Assembly: GCF_000333015.1 (NCBI RefSeq)
Contig: NZ_BANT01000047.1
Coordinates: 1-32,927 of the forward strand
DNA length: 32,927 nt
DNA from: Gordonia hirsuta DSM 44140 = NBRC 16056
GTDB lineage: Bacteria > Actinomycetota > Actinomycetes > Mycobacteriales > Mycobacteriaceae
Direction: 5' to 3'
Position numbers and translations under genes: made by a program. Positions 8,235-17,013 of this stretch are shown here, in pieces. Numbering within the stretch: the stretch's first letter is position 1; each line of letters starts with the position of its first letter. Below the pieces are notes generated by a model that did not search any database, was not told the DNA's origin, and was given only the letters and a program-made list of their open reading frames with translations.

Positions 8235-9596
8235 GTGGCTGGCAGCAACGATCTCTACTCATCTCTCGTCAATTCCGGCCCCGGCGCCTTCCTGGCAAGC
8301 AAGGTCGGCCTGCCGCAGCCGCCGAAGCTGCGCCGCTACGCCCCGGCCCAGCCCGCGCTGGCCGGCCCGGTCCTGCTGGGCGGCTTCGGCCGTCTGGTCG
8401 AGCCGCTGCGCGAGATCCTCGGCAACGGCGACGACTACGACGTGGTGACCAACAACACCGCCGGGCGCAGCGCCGACAAGCTCGGTGCGGCCGTCTTCGA
8501 CGCGACCGGGATCAGCTCGGCCGCCGACCTGGAGCAGCTGTTCGAATTCTTCACCCCGATCATGCGCTCACTGGGCAACTCGGCCCGCGTCGTCGTTCTG
8601 GGCACCACCCCGGAGCTGACCAAGTCCCCGGACGAGCAGGTCGCCCAGCGCGCCCTGGAAGGCTTCACCCGGTCGATCGCCAAGGAACTGCGCGACGGCG
8701 CCACCGCCCAGCTGGTCTACGTCCACCCCAAGGCCAAGACCGGCATCAGCGGCGTGGAATCGACCCTGCGCTTCCTGCTCTCGGCCAAGTCGACCTACGT
8801 CGATGCCCAGGTGATCCGGGTCGGCGCCGAGGATGCCGCAACCGTGGAGAGCTGGGACAAGCCGCTGGCCGGCAAGGTCGCCCTGGTCACCGGCGCCGCC
8901 CGCGGCATCGGCGCCACCATCGCCGAGGTCCTGGCTCGCGACGGCGCCCACGTCATCGCCGCCGACATCCCGGCCGCCGGGGAGGCCCTGAGCGAGACCG
9001 CGAACAAGATCGGCGGTACCGCGCTGCCGCTGGACGTCACCGCCGACGATGCCGGAGAGAAGATCGCCGAGCATGTACTGCAGCGCCACAGCGGCCTGGA
9101 CATCATCGTCAACAACGCCGGGATCACCCGCGACAAGCTGCTGGCCAACATGGATTCGGGCCGCTGGAACTCGGTGATCGGCGTCAACCTGATCGCTCCG
9201 CAGACCCTGGTGAACGAGCTCGTCGAGCGTAAGGCCCTCAACGAGGGCGGCGCCGTGGTCGACGTCAGTTCGATCGCCGGAATCGCCGGCAACCGCGGTC
9301 AGACCAACTACGGCGCCTCCAAGGCCGGTGTGATCGGCCTGGTCGACGCCTACGCACCGGTCCTGGCCAAGAAGGGCATCACCATCAACGCCGTCGCCCC
9401 GGGCTTCATCGAGACCGCGATGACCGCGGCGATCCCGCTGGCCACCCGCGAGGTCGGTCGCCGGATGAACTCACTGCAGCAGGGCGGTCAGACCGTCGAC
9501 GTCGCCGAGACCGTCGCCTACTTCGCCAACCCGGCCAGCAACGCGGTCACCGGCAACGTCGTCCGCGTCTGCGGCCAGAGCCTGCTGGGTGCATGA
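8235..9596 (+). CDS. fabG4: FabG4-like 3-oxoacyl reductase (two-domain, high molecular weight FabG)
   Basis: A 453-residue SDR of the long FabG type. Residues 1 to about 205 are a degenerate flavodoxin-like N-terminal domain without a glycine motif. The catalytic C-terminal domain has [14 protein letters not shown] near 213-226, NNAGITRDK near 291, a Ser near 345 (VDVSSIAG) and YGASK near 358-362. The length matches M. tuberculosis FabG4 (Rv0242c, about 454 residues), an NADH-dependent 3-oxoacyl-CoA reductase. The start is a GTG at 8235 with AAAGGAG 7 bp upstream. It overlaps the HtdX-like gene by 4 bp (ATGA), so both are translated together. Reductase plus hydratase plus thiolase suggests a fatty-acyl elongation or degradation module. 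The TetR operator lies 100 bp upstream. Confidence 0.93.
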   Translation: MAGSNDLYSSLVNSGPGAFLASKVGLPQPPKLRRYAPAQPALAGPVLLGGFGRLVEPLREILGNGDDYDVVTNNTAGRSADKLGAAVFDATGISSAADLEQLFEFFTPIMRSLGNSARVVVLGTTPELTKSPDEQVAQRALEGFTRSIAKELRDGATAQLVYVHPKAKTGISGVESTLRFLLSAKSTYVDAQVIRVGAEDAATVESWDKPLAGKVALVTGAARGIGATIAEVLARDGAHVIAADIPAAGEALSETANKIGGTALPLDVTADDAGEKIAEHVLQRHSGLDIIVNNAGITRDKLLANMDSGRWNSVIGVNLIAPQTLVNELVERKALNEGGAVVDVSSIAGIAGNRGQTNYGASKAGVIGLVDAYAPVLAKKGITINAVAPGFIETAMTAAIPLATREVGRRMNSLQQGGQTVDVAETVAYFANPASNAVTGNVVRVCGQSLLGA

Positions 9597-10483
9597 TGGC
9601 CAAGACCGTCACCCTCACCGAGCTGCCGAGCCCCGCGACGCAGTACCCCAAGGCCGTCGGGGCCATGCTCCCGGTCTTCGGTAAACCCGCCCGGGTGGCC
9701 GCCGACGCCGTCGTCCCCGATACCGTCTACCGGCTCGAGGACATCCGCGTGGACCGCGACCGTCTGCACGACTACTGCCGGGCCACCGGTGTGCAGTACG
9801 GCCAGGACCTGCCGCTGACGTACCTGTTCGTGCTTCAGTTCCCGCTGGCCATGGAGGTCATGGTGGCGCGCGACTTCCCGTTCGGCGCCGTCGGCTCGGT
9901 GCACGCAGAGAACCGGATCGAGCGTTTCCGCCAGATCGGCGTCGACGAGCCGCTGACCATCGCCACGCATGCGGAGAACCTCCGCGAGCATCGCAAGGGC
10001 ATGCTGATCGACGTCATCTCCGAGTTCTACGTCGGACGCGAGCTGGTGGCGGTGCAGACCGGCACCTTCCTCAAACAGCAGCGCACCAGCCTGTCCGATG
10101 AGCCGCGCGGACCCAAGCCCAAGGAGGTCGCACCGCCGCCTCCGGACCGGGTGCTCGGGGTGGACCTGGGGCTGATCCGCGAGTACGCGGCCGCCTCCGG
10201 CGACCGCAACCCGATCCACATGGCGAACGCCTCGGCCAAGCTCTTCGGCTTCTCCAAGGCGATCGCCCACGGCATGTGGAGCGCTGCCGCGGCGATCGCC
10301 AACGTGGAGGCTCAGCTGCCCGGCGCCGTGGTGTACACGGTGCGCTTCGGCAAGCCGGTGCTGCTGCCGGCGAAGGTCAACCTGTACACCACCGGAACCG
10401 AGGACGGCGGCTTCGAGGTCTCGATCCTCAACCGCCGCAAGGGATATCCGCATCTGACCGGAGCTCTGACGCCCCGCGCCTGA
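9593..10483 (+). CDS. htdX: MaoC-family (3R)-hydroxyacyl dehydratase/hydratase, HtdX-like
   Basis: A 296-residue double hot-dog protein. The C-terminal half carries the hydratase-2 motif: [13 protein letters not shown] near 196-208 with the catalytic Asp and His, then [12 protein letters not shown]. The N-terminal half is the usual degenerate hot-dog. It would interconvert (3R)-hydroxyacyl and trans-2-enoyl thioesters. The start is ATG 9593 overlapping the fabG4 stop (a second ATG at 9596 is possible), so it is operonic with fabG4, as Rv0241c is with Rv0242c. It is followed by a strong hairpin and the convergent tetR gene; the VapBC pair I recall at this point in M. tuberculosis (Rv0239-Rv0240) is absent. 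Confidence 0.92.
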   Translation: MMAKTVTLTELPSPATQYPKAVGAMLPVFGKPARVAADAVVPDTVYRLEDIRVDRDRLHDYCRATGVQYGQDLPLTYLFVLQFPLAMEVMVARDFPFGAVGSVHAENRIERFRQIGVDEPLTIATHAENLREHRKGMLIDVISEFYVGRELVAVQTGTFLKQQRTSLSDEPRGPKPKEVAPPPPDRVLGVDLGLIREYAAASGDRNPIHMANASAKLFGFSKAIAHGMWSAAAAIANVEAQLPGAVVYTVRFGKPVLLPAKVNLYTTGTEDGGFEVSILNRRKGYPHLTGALTPRA

Positions 10484-10504
10484 CCCTGGCACTGATGCGC
10501 AAAA

Positions 10505-10548
10505 GAACGCCTCCGGCCTCGGGTATCGACCCGCAGCCGGAGGCGTTC
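10505..10548. terminator. Bidirectional terminator between htdX and tetR
   Basis: GAACGCCTCCGGC (10505-10517) and GCCGGAGGCGTTC (10536-10548) form a perfect 13-bp stem with an 18-nt loop. Read on the minus strand it is followed by TTTT, so it looks like an intrinsic terminator for tetR; it also lies 21 bp after the htdX stop. Confidence 0.75.
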
Positions 10549-10577
10549 GCCGTTCTGTCCGCTCGCCCGGATCGGGC

Positions 10578-11198
10578 TCAGTCTTCGGGTGCGGCGGAGT
10601 CCGGGCCGCTGCCCACACCCTGCAGGCCGCGCCAGATGATGCCCATCAGCAGTTCGGTCGCGCGGTCGATCGACACATCCCCTTCGGAGATGCGGTCGGC
10701 GACGGCTTCGGAGGCACCCACCAGCGCCACCGCCGTCAGCTCGAAATCGACGTCGGAGGCGCCGTCGACCGTCGTCCCGCGCCGGATCAGCTCGGTGATC
10801 ATCTCGGTGATCTGACCGCGGGAGCGGGTGACCGCATCGGAGAAGCCGGCGCTGGAACTGGCGACCCGGTAGAGCACCCGCCACGATGCGGCATGCTCGT
10901 AGACGTAGCGCAAGAACTCCCGGACCAGGATCCGCGCCTGGTCACGCTGACGCAGATCCGGATCGAAACCACCGCTCATGATCTCCAGGAAACGCCCGGA
11001 TTCACGTTCGATACACGCGGTGAACAGCTCGTCTTTCGAACCGTAATACAGGTACAGCATCGGCTTGGAGATCTGCGCCCGCGCAGCGATGGTGTCCATC
11101 GAGGTCTCCGCGTAGCCGTTATCGGAGAACTCGGCGATCGCCGCATCGAGCATCTGCTGTTCACGCACCGCCCGGGGCAAGCGCTTGGTTCCGGCCAT
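10578..11198 (-). CDS. TetR-family transcriptional regulator
   Basis: A 206-residue regulator with an N-terminal helix-turn-helix at about residues 15-60 (MLDAAIAEFSDNGYAETSMD, then IAARAQISKPMLYLYYGSKDELF) and an all-helical C-terminal ligand domain. It corresponds in place to M. tuberculosis Rv0238. I chose ATG 11198 over longer forms because a TANNNT box (TAAGTT, 11206-11211) stands 7 bp before it and the HTH is then at the usual distance from the start. The palindrome CTTACCATTGAGTAAG overlaps that box, so autorepression is likely. The near-identical palindrome upstream of fabG4 and fadA2 makes these genes its probable targets. The ligand is probably a fatty-acyl compound; this is inference from the targets. 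Confidence 0.93.
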   Translation of the reverse strand: MAGTKRLPRAVREQQMLDAAIAEFSDNGYAETSMDTIAARAQISKPMLYLYYGSKDELFTACIERESGRFLEIMSGGFDPDLRQRDQARILVREFLRYVYEHAASWRVLYRVASSSAGFSDAVTRSRGQITEMITELIRRGTTVDGASDVDFELTAVALVGASEAVADRISEGDVSIDRATELLMGIIWRGLQGVGSGPDSAAPED

Positions 11199-11207
11199 AC
11201 CCCTCAA

Positions 11208-11223
11208 CTTACCATTGAGTAAG
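11208..11223. promoter_or_regulatory. Palindromic operator over the tetR promoter
   Basis: CTTACCATTGAGTAAG is a dyad with one mismatch in six. It covers the -10 candidate TAAGTT on the minus strand (11206-11211), which is 7 bp from the tetR ATG. It matches the palindrome at 8120-8135 at 14 of 16 bases. A GAGGGG before the ATG is too close to serve as an ordinary ribosome binding site, so the mRNA is probably leaderless. Confidence 0.7.
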
Positions 11224-11241
11224 GTCCGACTGTCCCCGACT

Positions 11242-12453
11242 TCAGCAGGACAGCACTCCCTTAGAGCGCAGGATCCGGACCACCGAAGCGTCGATCCGCT
11301 GCCGGTTGAGATCGCCGTCGGCGACCGCCTTCTCGAGCGTATCAAGCACCGTCGACACCTTGTCGGTGGTGAGCCACAGCCCGATGTCGGCCCCGGCCTG
11401 GAAGGTGCGCAGGACCGCCTGATCGATGGAGTACTTGTCGGTGATGGCCTTCATTCCGGACAGATCGTCGGTGAAGATCACGCCGCGGAACGGCGGTGCG
11501 TCGTACTTGGTACCAGTGCGCAGCAGCGACATCGCCCGCGGACTCAGGCTCGCGGGGGTGTCCGGCGCCGTCAACCCCGGAACCATCAGATGCCCGACCA
11601 TCACCCCGGCGTTGCCCGGGTCCTTCAGCAGCTCCCGGTACGGGACCAGATCGAGCTGCTGCAGTTGCGACAGCGGCGCCGTGTTCGCCCCACCCAGATG
11701 GGTATCGCCCGAGGCGTTGCCGTGACCGGGGAAATGCTTGTACACGGGCATGATTCCTGCGTCCTGCAGGCCCTGGGCGAAGGCGCCGGCGTATTCGGTG
11801 ACCTTCGCCGGATCATCGGAGTAGGACCGATCGCCGATCACCGCATCGTCGGGTTCTGCCGAGACGTCGACCGACGGAGCGAAATCGACGGTGATGCCCA
11901 GCTCCTTCATCTTCTGCCCGGCCGTTTTGGCCTGTGCCCGGACCTGCGCCGGCGTCATACCGTCGGCCACGACCTTCCGCGGGGCCGGCAGATCGACCCC
12001 GAGCGACGACAGCCGGGACACCCGGCCGCCTTCCTGATCGACGGTCACCATCAACGGGAACGACGACGACTTCGACAGCGCCGCCACCGATCGGTCCTTG
12101 AGCATCGTCAGATCGGTCCAGCTGCCGACGAAGATGCCGCCGATCTTCTCGGCGGCCACCACCCGTTTGGCATCGGCGGCATCGGCGACCCCGACCACCA
12201 GTCGCTGCGCCAGCTTCTCCCGCAGGCTCAGTGTGGCCAGTTCCGGAGCACCGCAGGCCGCCGGCACCGGCGCACTGGAACTCGCCTGCGTCGACGACGA
12301 GGCCGAGGCCGCCGTCGCACTCGAGGCCGCCAAGGAACCGTCGGATGGCTCGGGCGTCGAGGAGCACGCCGCTACCAGTGCCACCGTCAGGGCCAGGGGG
12401 CCCAGCCGCGAAGCGGTGCGCGCCGATCGGACCGTTCGAAGCGTGTTCTGCAT
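11242..12453 (-). CDS. lpqI: Glycoside hydrolase family 3 lipoprotein (NagZ/LpqI-like beta-N-acetylglucosaminidase)
   Basis: A 403-residue lipoprotein. The signal peptide ends in the lipobox LVAAC with Cys30; a Ser/Ala/Pro-rich linker follows to about 65. The GH3 TIM barrel shows VDQEGGRVSRL, the NagZ-type KHFPGHGNASGDTH near 238-251 (the His/Asp acid-base dyad of bacterial GH3 NagZ enzymes) and FTDDLSGM near 326 with the nucleophilic Asp. It should release GlcNAc from peptidoglycan-derived muropeptides outside the membrane, so it belongs to wall turnover or recycling. The position and strand match LpqI (Rv0237). The ATG at 12453 has a -10 candidate TACCAT 7 bp upstream and shares a 24-bp divergent promoter region with the DUF2613 gene. 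Confidence 0.92.
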   Translation of the reverse strand: MQNTLRTVRSARTASRLGPLALTVALVAACSSTPEPSDGSLAASSATAASASSSTQASSSAPVPAACGAPELATLSLREKLAQRLVVGVADAADAKRVVAAEKIGGIFVGSWTDLTMLKDRSVAALSKSSSFPLMVTVDQEGGRVSRLSSLGVDLPAPRKVVADGMTPAQVRAQAKTAGQKMKELGITVDFAPSVDVSAEPDDAVIGDRSYSDDPAKVTEYAGAFAQGLQDAGIMPVYKHFPGHGNASGDTHLGGANTAPLSQLQQLDLVPYRELLKDPGNAGVMVGHLMVPGLTAPDTPASLSPRAMSLLRTGTKYDAPPFRGVIFTDDLSGMKAITDKYSIDQAVLRTFQAGADIGLWLTTDKVSTVLDTLEKAVADGDLNRQRIDASVVRILRSKGVLSC

Positions 12454-12460
12454 GGGAAGA

Positions 12461-12470
12461 ATGGTAGCTT
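12461..12470. promoter_or_regulatory. Overlapping divergent leaderless promoters (GH3 lipoprotein / DUF2613-aftD)
   Basis: On the plus strand TAGCTT (12465-12470) is 7 bp before the DUF2613 ATG (12478). On the minus strand TACCAT (12466-12461) is 7 bp before the lipoprotein ATG (12453). The two -10 boxes share 2 bp, and only 24 bp separate the two start codons. Both transcripts should therefore start at their ATG, and two polymerases could not occupy the site together. Confidence 0.55.
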
Positions 12471-12477
12471 GGTCGCC

Positions 12478-12678
12478 ATGGTGCGAGACCGACTGATCTA
12501 TGGCGCTGTCGCCGCCGCCGCGGGAATCATCGTGGGCGTGGGCGCAGTCTTACTGAGCGGCGTCGTGGCGGCGGAGAACTCCCCGTCGACCGATGTCAAC
12601 AGCTTCAACGCCGAGGACGGGTTCCTGCAGGGCTCGGTCCAGTACGGTTCGCGCGGCGGATCCGATAGCGGACAGTAA
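12478..12678 (+). CDS. DUF2613 small membrane/secreted protein (Rv0236A-like)
   Basis: A 66-residue protein: MVRDRLIYG, a hydrophobic helix at about 8-31 (membrane anchor or uncleaved signal), then a short polar tail. It fits the DUF2613 family found directly before aftD in mycobacteria (Rv0236A). The start is the ATG at 12478, set by the TAGCTT box 7 bp upstream. Its 3' end overlaps the aftD frame by 86 bp, so expression of the two is coupled. It may help insert or stabilise AftD; this is inference from conserved position only. Confidence 0.85.
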   Translation: MVRDRLIYGAVAAAAGIIVGVGAVLLSGVVAAENSPSTDVNSFNAEDGFLQGSVQYGSRGGSDSGQ

Positions 12679-15600
12679 GACCTCCCGCGACGACACCGTT
12701 CTGTCCCGGCGGGGCATCGGGGTCGTCGCCGCCCTCGCACTACTGCTGGCCTTCTGGCAGGCTCCCGGACGCACCGCACCGGACACCAAACTCGATCTGA
12801 CCGCTGACCCGGTCGGCTTCCTCCGTCGGGCCGCACATCTGTGGTCGCCGGACGCGCCGATGGGCCAGATCCAGAATCAGGCTTACGGCTACTTCTTTCC
12901 CCACGGCGCATTCTTCGCGCTCGGCGACCTGGCCGGCCTGCCCGGCTGGGTGACCCAGCGCCTGTGGTGGGCGCTGCTGCTGACGGTCGGCTTCGTCGGC
13001 CTGGTCCGGCTGGCCGAAGCGCTCCGGGTCGGATCACCCGGATCACGGCTGCTGGCGGCGACGATCTTCGTCACCGCACCCCGGGTCCTGACGACGCTGG
13101 GCTCGATCTCCTCGGAGACCCTGCCGTACGTGCTGGCGCCGTGGGTGCTGGTGCCGATGGTGCGCGCCCTGGACTCCGTTGCACCCGATCCACGACCGCT
13201 GTGGCAGGCGGCGTTGCGTTCGGCCGCCGCGGTGGCACTGATGGGCGCGGTGAACGCGGTCGCCACCGCCGCCGCCGCCGGTGTCGCGGTGCTGTGGTGG
13301 ATGCTGGGGCTGATCTCGCGCACCCGAGTCCGGCGCAGACTGATCTTCGGCGCCTGGTGGGCCCTGGGGCTGGCCCTGGCCTGCCTGTGGTGGCTGGTGC
13401 CGCTGTTGCTGCTGTCCCGGCTGTCGCCGCCGTTCCTGGACTACATCGAATCGGCCCGGGTCACGACGGAGTGGACCTCCCTGACCGAGGTTCTGCGCGG
13501 AACCAGCTCGTGGACGCCGTTCGTCTCGGCCGAACGCGCCGCCGGGGCGATCCTGGTCTCCGACACCGCCGCGGTACTGGCGACCGGACTGCTGGCCGCC
13601 GCCGGTCTGGCCGGTCTGGCGATGCGCGCGATGCCGTTGCGGCGCAGACTGATCACCCTCCTGCTGGTCGGTGTGCTGATCATGTGTCTGGGGTACCCCG
13701 GGGCCCTGGGTTCACCGCTGTCGGAGCTGTACCGCGAGTTCCTCGACGGCGCCGGCGCCCCGTTGCGCAACCTGCACAAGTTCGAGCCCCTGGTCCGTAT
13801 CCCGCTGGTGCTGGGTGTGGCGCATCTGCTCGCCCGGGTACCGGTGCCGCGCGGCGCCGCATCCTGGCGGGCGATGAACGACTCGGTCCAAGGGCAGCGG
13901 CGCCTCGCCGCGGCGATGGCCGTGCTGGTGGCGGCCATCGGCGCCGGTGGAGCGGTCTGGACCGGTGGCATCGCCCCGCCCGGCAGCTACCGCGCCGTCC
14001 CCGGCTATTGGCAGCAGACCGCCGACTGGCTGGCCGATCAGGAACGCGACCGCCCCGCACCCGCCCGCGCACTGGTGGTTCCCGGCGCCCCGTTCGCCGA
14101 CCAGCTGTGGGGTCTGACCCGAGACGAACCGCTGCAGGCGCTGGTGCAGACGCCCTGGGCGGTCCGCGATGCCATCCCGTTGACCCCGCCGGGGGCGATC
14201 CGTGCGCTCGACTCGGTGCAGCGTGCGCTGGCGGCCGGCCGCGGCAGTCCCGGACTGGCGCCCACCCTGGCCGGGCAGGGCGTGGGCTACGTGGTGTTGC
14301 GGGCCGATCTGGAGCCCACCTCGTCGCGCTCGGCACGCCCCCTGCTGGCCGCGCAAGCGCTCGACGATTCGCCCGGGCTCACCGTCGTCGCCACCTTCGG
14401 GCCGCCGACCTCGCCCCCCTCGGCCGACGGCTTCGTCATCGACAACGGTCTGCGGCCACCGATGCCGGCGGTGACCGTCTACCGGGTGGACGGGGCCACC
14501 GGTACGGGCCCGCGCCTGACGGATCTGGCGCAGACCCCGCGGGTGGCCGGTGGACCTGAGAGTCTGCTGCCGGTCAATGCGGCCCGGATGCGTGACGGTC
14601 TGCCGCCGCTGGGTCCGACACTGCTGCGAGCCGACGCCGAACGGGCCGGACTGGACGACGGGCCGGGGGTCATCGTCACCGATTCGCCCATGCTCCGGGA
14701 GGTGGACTTCGGCCGCGTCGACAATCACGCCTCGGCGATCCGGGCACCCGATGACCCGCGGCTGACCAAGAACACCGCCGCCGACTACCCGGTCGACGGT
14801 CAGGATCCGGTGACCGCGCGCTGGCTGCTCAACGGCGAACCCGACACGGTGCGCGTGCGCACCAGCGGTTCGGCCTCCGATGCCACCCAGCCCGGGCAGA
14901 CGGTGCCCGCGGCCTCGGCCGCCGCCGCCTTCGACGGTGACCCGCAGACCGCCTGGGTCAGCCGGGGACTGGATTCGGCGGTGGGCCAGTGGCTGGCCGT
15001 CGAGTTCGACGACCCCGTCTCCAATCTCGCGGTGACGGTGACCACCGCCCCGGCGATCGGCGTCGATGTCAGCGCGCTACTGGTGACCACCGATGCGGGC
15101 AGCACCGTGGCGCAGGGCATCGTCCCGGGGGAACCCACTCGGATCGTGGCGCCGTCCGGGCCGACCCGGCGGGTGGAGATCCGAGCGATCGAGACCGAGA
15201 ATCGTTCGGGCGGCAATCAGTTCGCGCTGGCCGAGGTGGAACTGGCCGATGCGACCACCAATCTGCCGATCACCGTGCGCCGCCAGGTCGTGCTGCCGGA
15301 GATCGACGGCACGGTGCGCCAGTGGGTACTCGGCCCCGAACTCGTCGGCCGCACCCAGTGCGTCACCGACTCCACCGACGAGGGCCGGGTGCACTGCGCC
15401 GGCGCCCTGCATCTGGATTCGGAGACTCCCGGCGTCTTCACCCGCACCCTGTCGGTCCCGCAGACCACGCGGGTCACACCCGCGGTGCTTCTGCGTCCGC
15501 TGCCCGGTTCGGCGTTGAGCGACCTGCTCGCTGTGCCCGGCGGAATCCGTGCCGACGGCCCGTCGGCGGTGACCGATGTGCGCGGCAGCGCCGCGGCGGC

Positions 15601-16990
15601 CGTCGACGGAGACACCGCCACCGCGTGGATCGCACCCGAGCCGACCGATCGCGCGTCCCGCCGGCCGACCCTGACGCTGCGTCTGGACCGGCCCACCCGG
15701 GTCTCCGGGCTGCGTCTGCAGAGCCCACCGGACTACCCGGCCCGGCCCACGCAGGTGACGGTCGATCTGGGTACCGGCCCGCAGAAGGTCTCGGTCCCCG
15801 GCGACGGGATCATCGCCCTGAAACCGGCCCGCACCGACACCGTGAAGATCACCGTCACCGGCACCGAAGACCTGATCGACATCAATGACCTGGGCTTCGC
15901 CACCCCTGCCCCCGCCGGAATCAGCGAGGTGACCGTCCTGCCCGAACGGCAGGCCGCCGCATTCGACGACGCTCGCCCCGTCACCATCGGCTGCACCAGC
16001 GACCCGGCCGGACCGCTCGGACTGGGCATGACCGCGTCGGGCCGGATCGTGCGCCTGCAGGTACGGACCACTGCCGGAGCGCTCCGGCAGGGCCAACCGG
16101 TCGTGGCCGAGCCGTGCTCGGGCACGCCGCTGGAGCTGGGCGCCGGACTGCAGGAGATCGCGGTGAACCCGGGTAAGGCGTTCACCGTCGACGCCGTCGA
16201 ACTGAACACCGGCGCTGCCGGCAGCGTTCCGGAGACCGTCGCCGCACCGGTGACCGAGTGGACGGCCACCCGCCGGACGCTGACGGTGGCCCCCGCCGAC
16301 CACGCCCGGCTGCTGTCGGTACCCGAGAGCAACAACCCCGGCTGGCATGCCCGCCTCGACGGCGCCGCACTGTCCCCGGTCACCGTCGACGGCTGGCAAC
16401 AGGGATGGGTCGTTCCGGCCGGCGCCAGCGGCACCGTCGCCCTCACCTTCGATCTGGACACCGCCTACCGGTGGTCACTGGCCGGCGGCCTCGTCCTGGT
16501 CGTGCTGCTGTTCCTCGCCGCCTGCTGGCCCGGCACGACCGGTCGTTCCGGCCGCACCGGCACGGACCCGGCGGACGCCCCCAGGAGGGCCCCCGACGCT
16601 GCGCCCGAGGACCCGCCGCGACCGCCTCGGGGCCGCCGGTGGAACACCCGCCGGTGGCTGACCGCCGGTTCCGCCGGTCTAGCCGGCCTGGCTGCGGCGT
16701 GGCTGCTCACCGGTTGGTGGGGTCTGGCCGCGGCGATCTGCGCGGGGCTGCTCACCACCCGGCTGTCCCGGCACCTGCGGGTGCTGTCCGTGCTGATCGC
16801 GATGATCGCGGCCACGGTGCTGCTGGCCGCCGGTCCGTGGCATTCGGGACTGCCGTACACCGGCTACGATCCGGGTCCGCAATTGGCCGCCCTCCTGGCC
16901 CTGGCCTTCCTGGTCGCCGGCACCCTGGTGGACCTCCCCAAACCGCGCCGCGGTGACGACACCCCGGCCGGGCGGTCCGGAACCGGCTGA
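12593..16990 (+). CDS. aftD: Alpha-(1->3)-arabinofuranosyltransferase AftD
   Basis: A 1465-residue GT-C transferase that uses decaprenyl-phospho-arabinose to branch arabinan of arabinogalactan and lipoarabinomannan. Residues about 40-460 are polytopic; TAPDTKLDL after TM1 (Asp64/Asp68) is where GT-C enzymes place the catalytic Asp, and LRNLHKFEPLVRIPL lies near 391. A periplasmic region follows with GVGYVVLRAD near 564 and VYRVDGA near 629. Two discoidin-like carbohydrate-binding modules start near 775 (AAAAFDGDPQTAWVS) and 998 (AAAAVDGDTATAWIA). C-terminal membrane helices lie about 1300-1450. The size matches the family (about 1400). ATG 12593 is forced: no other ATG, GTG or TTG occurs in frame before the first membrane helix. 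It therefore overlaps the DUF2613 gene by 86 bp, and no clear SD is seen, so translation probably depends on reading of the upstream gene. Confidence 0.95.
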   Translation: MSTASTPRTGSCRARSSTVRAADPIADSKTSRDDTVLSRRGIGVVAALALLLAFWQAPGRTAPDTKLDLTADPVGFLRRAAHLWSPDAPMGQIQNQAYGYFFPHGAFFALGDLAGLPGWVTQRLWWALLLTVGFVGLVRLAEALRVGSPGSRLLAATIFVTAPRVLTTLGSISSETLPYVLAPWVLVPMVRALDSVAPDPRPLWQAALRSAAAVALMGAVNAVATAAAAGVAVLWWMLGLISRTRVRRRLIFGAWWALGLALACLWWLVPLLLLSRLSPPFLDYIESARVTTEWTSLTEVLRGTSSWTPFVSAERAAGAILVSDTAAVLATGLLAAAGLAGLAMRAMPLRRRLITLLLVGVLIMCLGYPGALGSPLSELYREFLDGAGAPLRNLHKFEPLVRIPLVLGVAHLLARVPVPRGAASWRAMNDSVQGQRRLAAAMAVLVAAIGAGGAVWTGGIAPPGSYRAVPGYWQQTADWLADQERDRPAPARALVVPGAPFADQLWGLTRDEPLQALVQTPWAVRDAIPLTPPGAIRALDSVQRALAAGRGSPGLAPTLAGQGVGYVVLRADLEPTSSRSARPLLAAQALDDSPGLTVVATFGPPTSPPSADGFVIDNGLRPPMPAVTVYRVDGATGTGPRLTDLAQTPRVAGGPESLLPVNAARMRDGLPPLGPTLLRADAERAGLDDGPGVIVTDSPMLREVDFGRVDNHASAIRAPDDPRLTKNTAADYPVDGQDPVTARWLLNGEPDTVRVRTSGSASDATQPGQTVPAASAAAAFDGDPQTAWVSRGLDSAVGQWLAVEFDDPVSNLAVTVTTAPAIGVDVSALLVTTDAGSTVAQGIVPGEPTRIVAPSGPTRRVEIRAIETENRSGGNQFALAEVELADATTNLPITVRRQVVLPEIDGTVRQWVLGPELVGRTQCVTDSTDEGRVHCAGALHLDSETPGVFTRTLSVPQTTRVTPAVLLRPLPGSALSDLLAVPGGIRADGPSAVTDVRGSAAAAVDGDTATAWIAPEPTDRASRRPTLTLRLDRPTRVSGLRLQSPPDYPARPTQVTVDLGTGPQKVSVPGDGIIALKPARTDTVKITVTGTEDLIDINDLGFATPAPAGISEVTVLPERQAAAFDDARPVTIGCTSDPAGPLGLGMTASGRIVRLQVRTTAGALRQGQPVVAEPCSGTPLELGAGLQEIAVNPGKAFTVDAVELNTGAAGSVPETVAAPVTEWTATRRTLTVAPADHARLLSVPESNNPGWHARLDGAALSPVTVDGWQQGWVVPAGASGTVALTFDLDTAYRWSLAGGLVLVVLLFLAACWPGTTGRSGRTGTDPADAPRRAPDAAPEDPPRPPRGRRWNTRRWLTAGSAGLAGLAAAWLLTGWWGLAAAICAGLLTTRLSRHLRVLSVLIAMIAATVLLAAGPWHSGLPYTGYDPGPQLAALLALAFLVAGTLVDLPKPRRGDDTPAGRSGTG

Positions 16991-17013
16991 CGTCCCGGCC
17001 GGAAGCAGGCACA

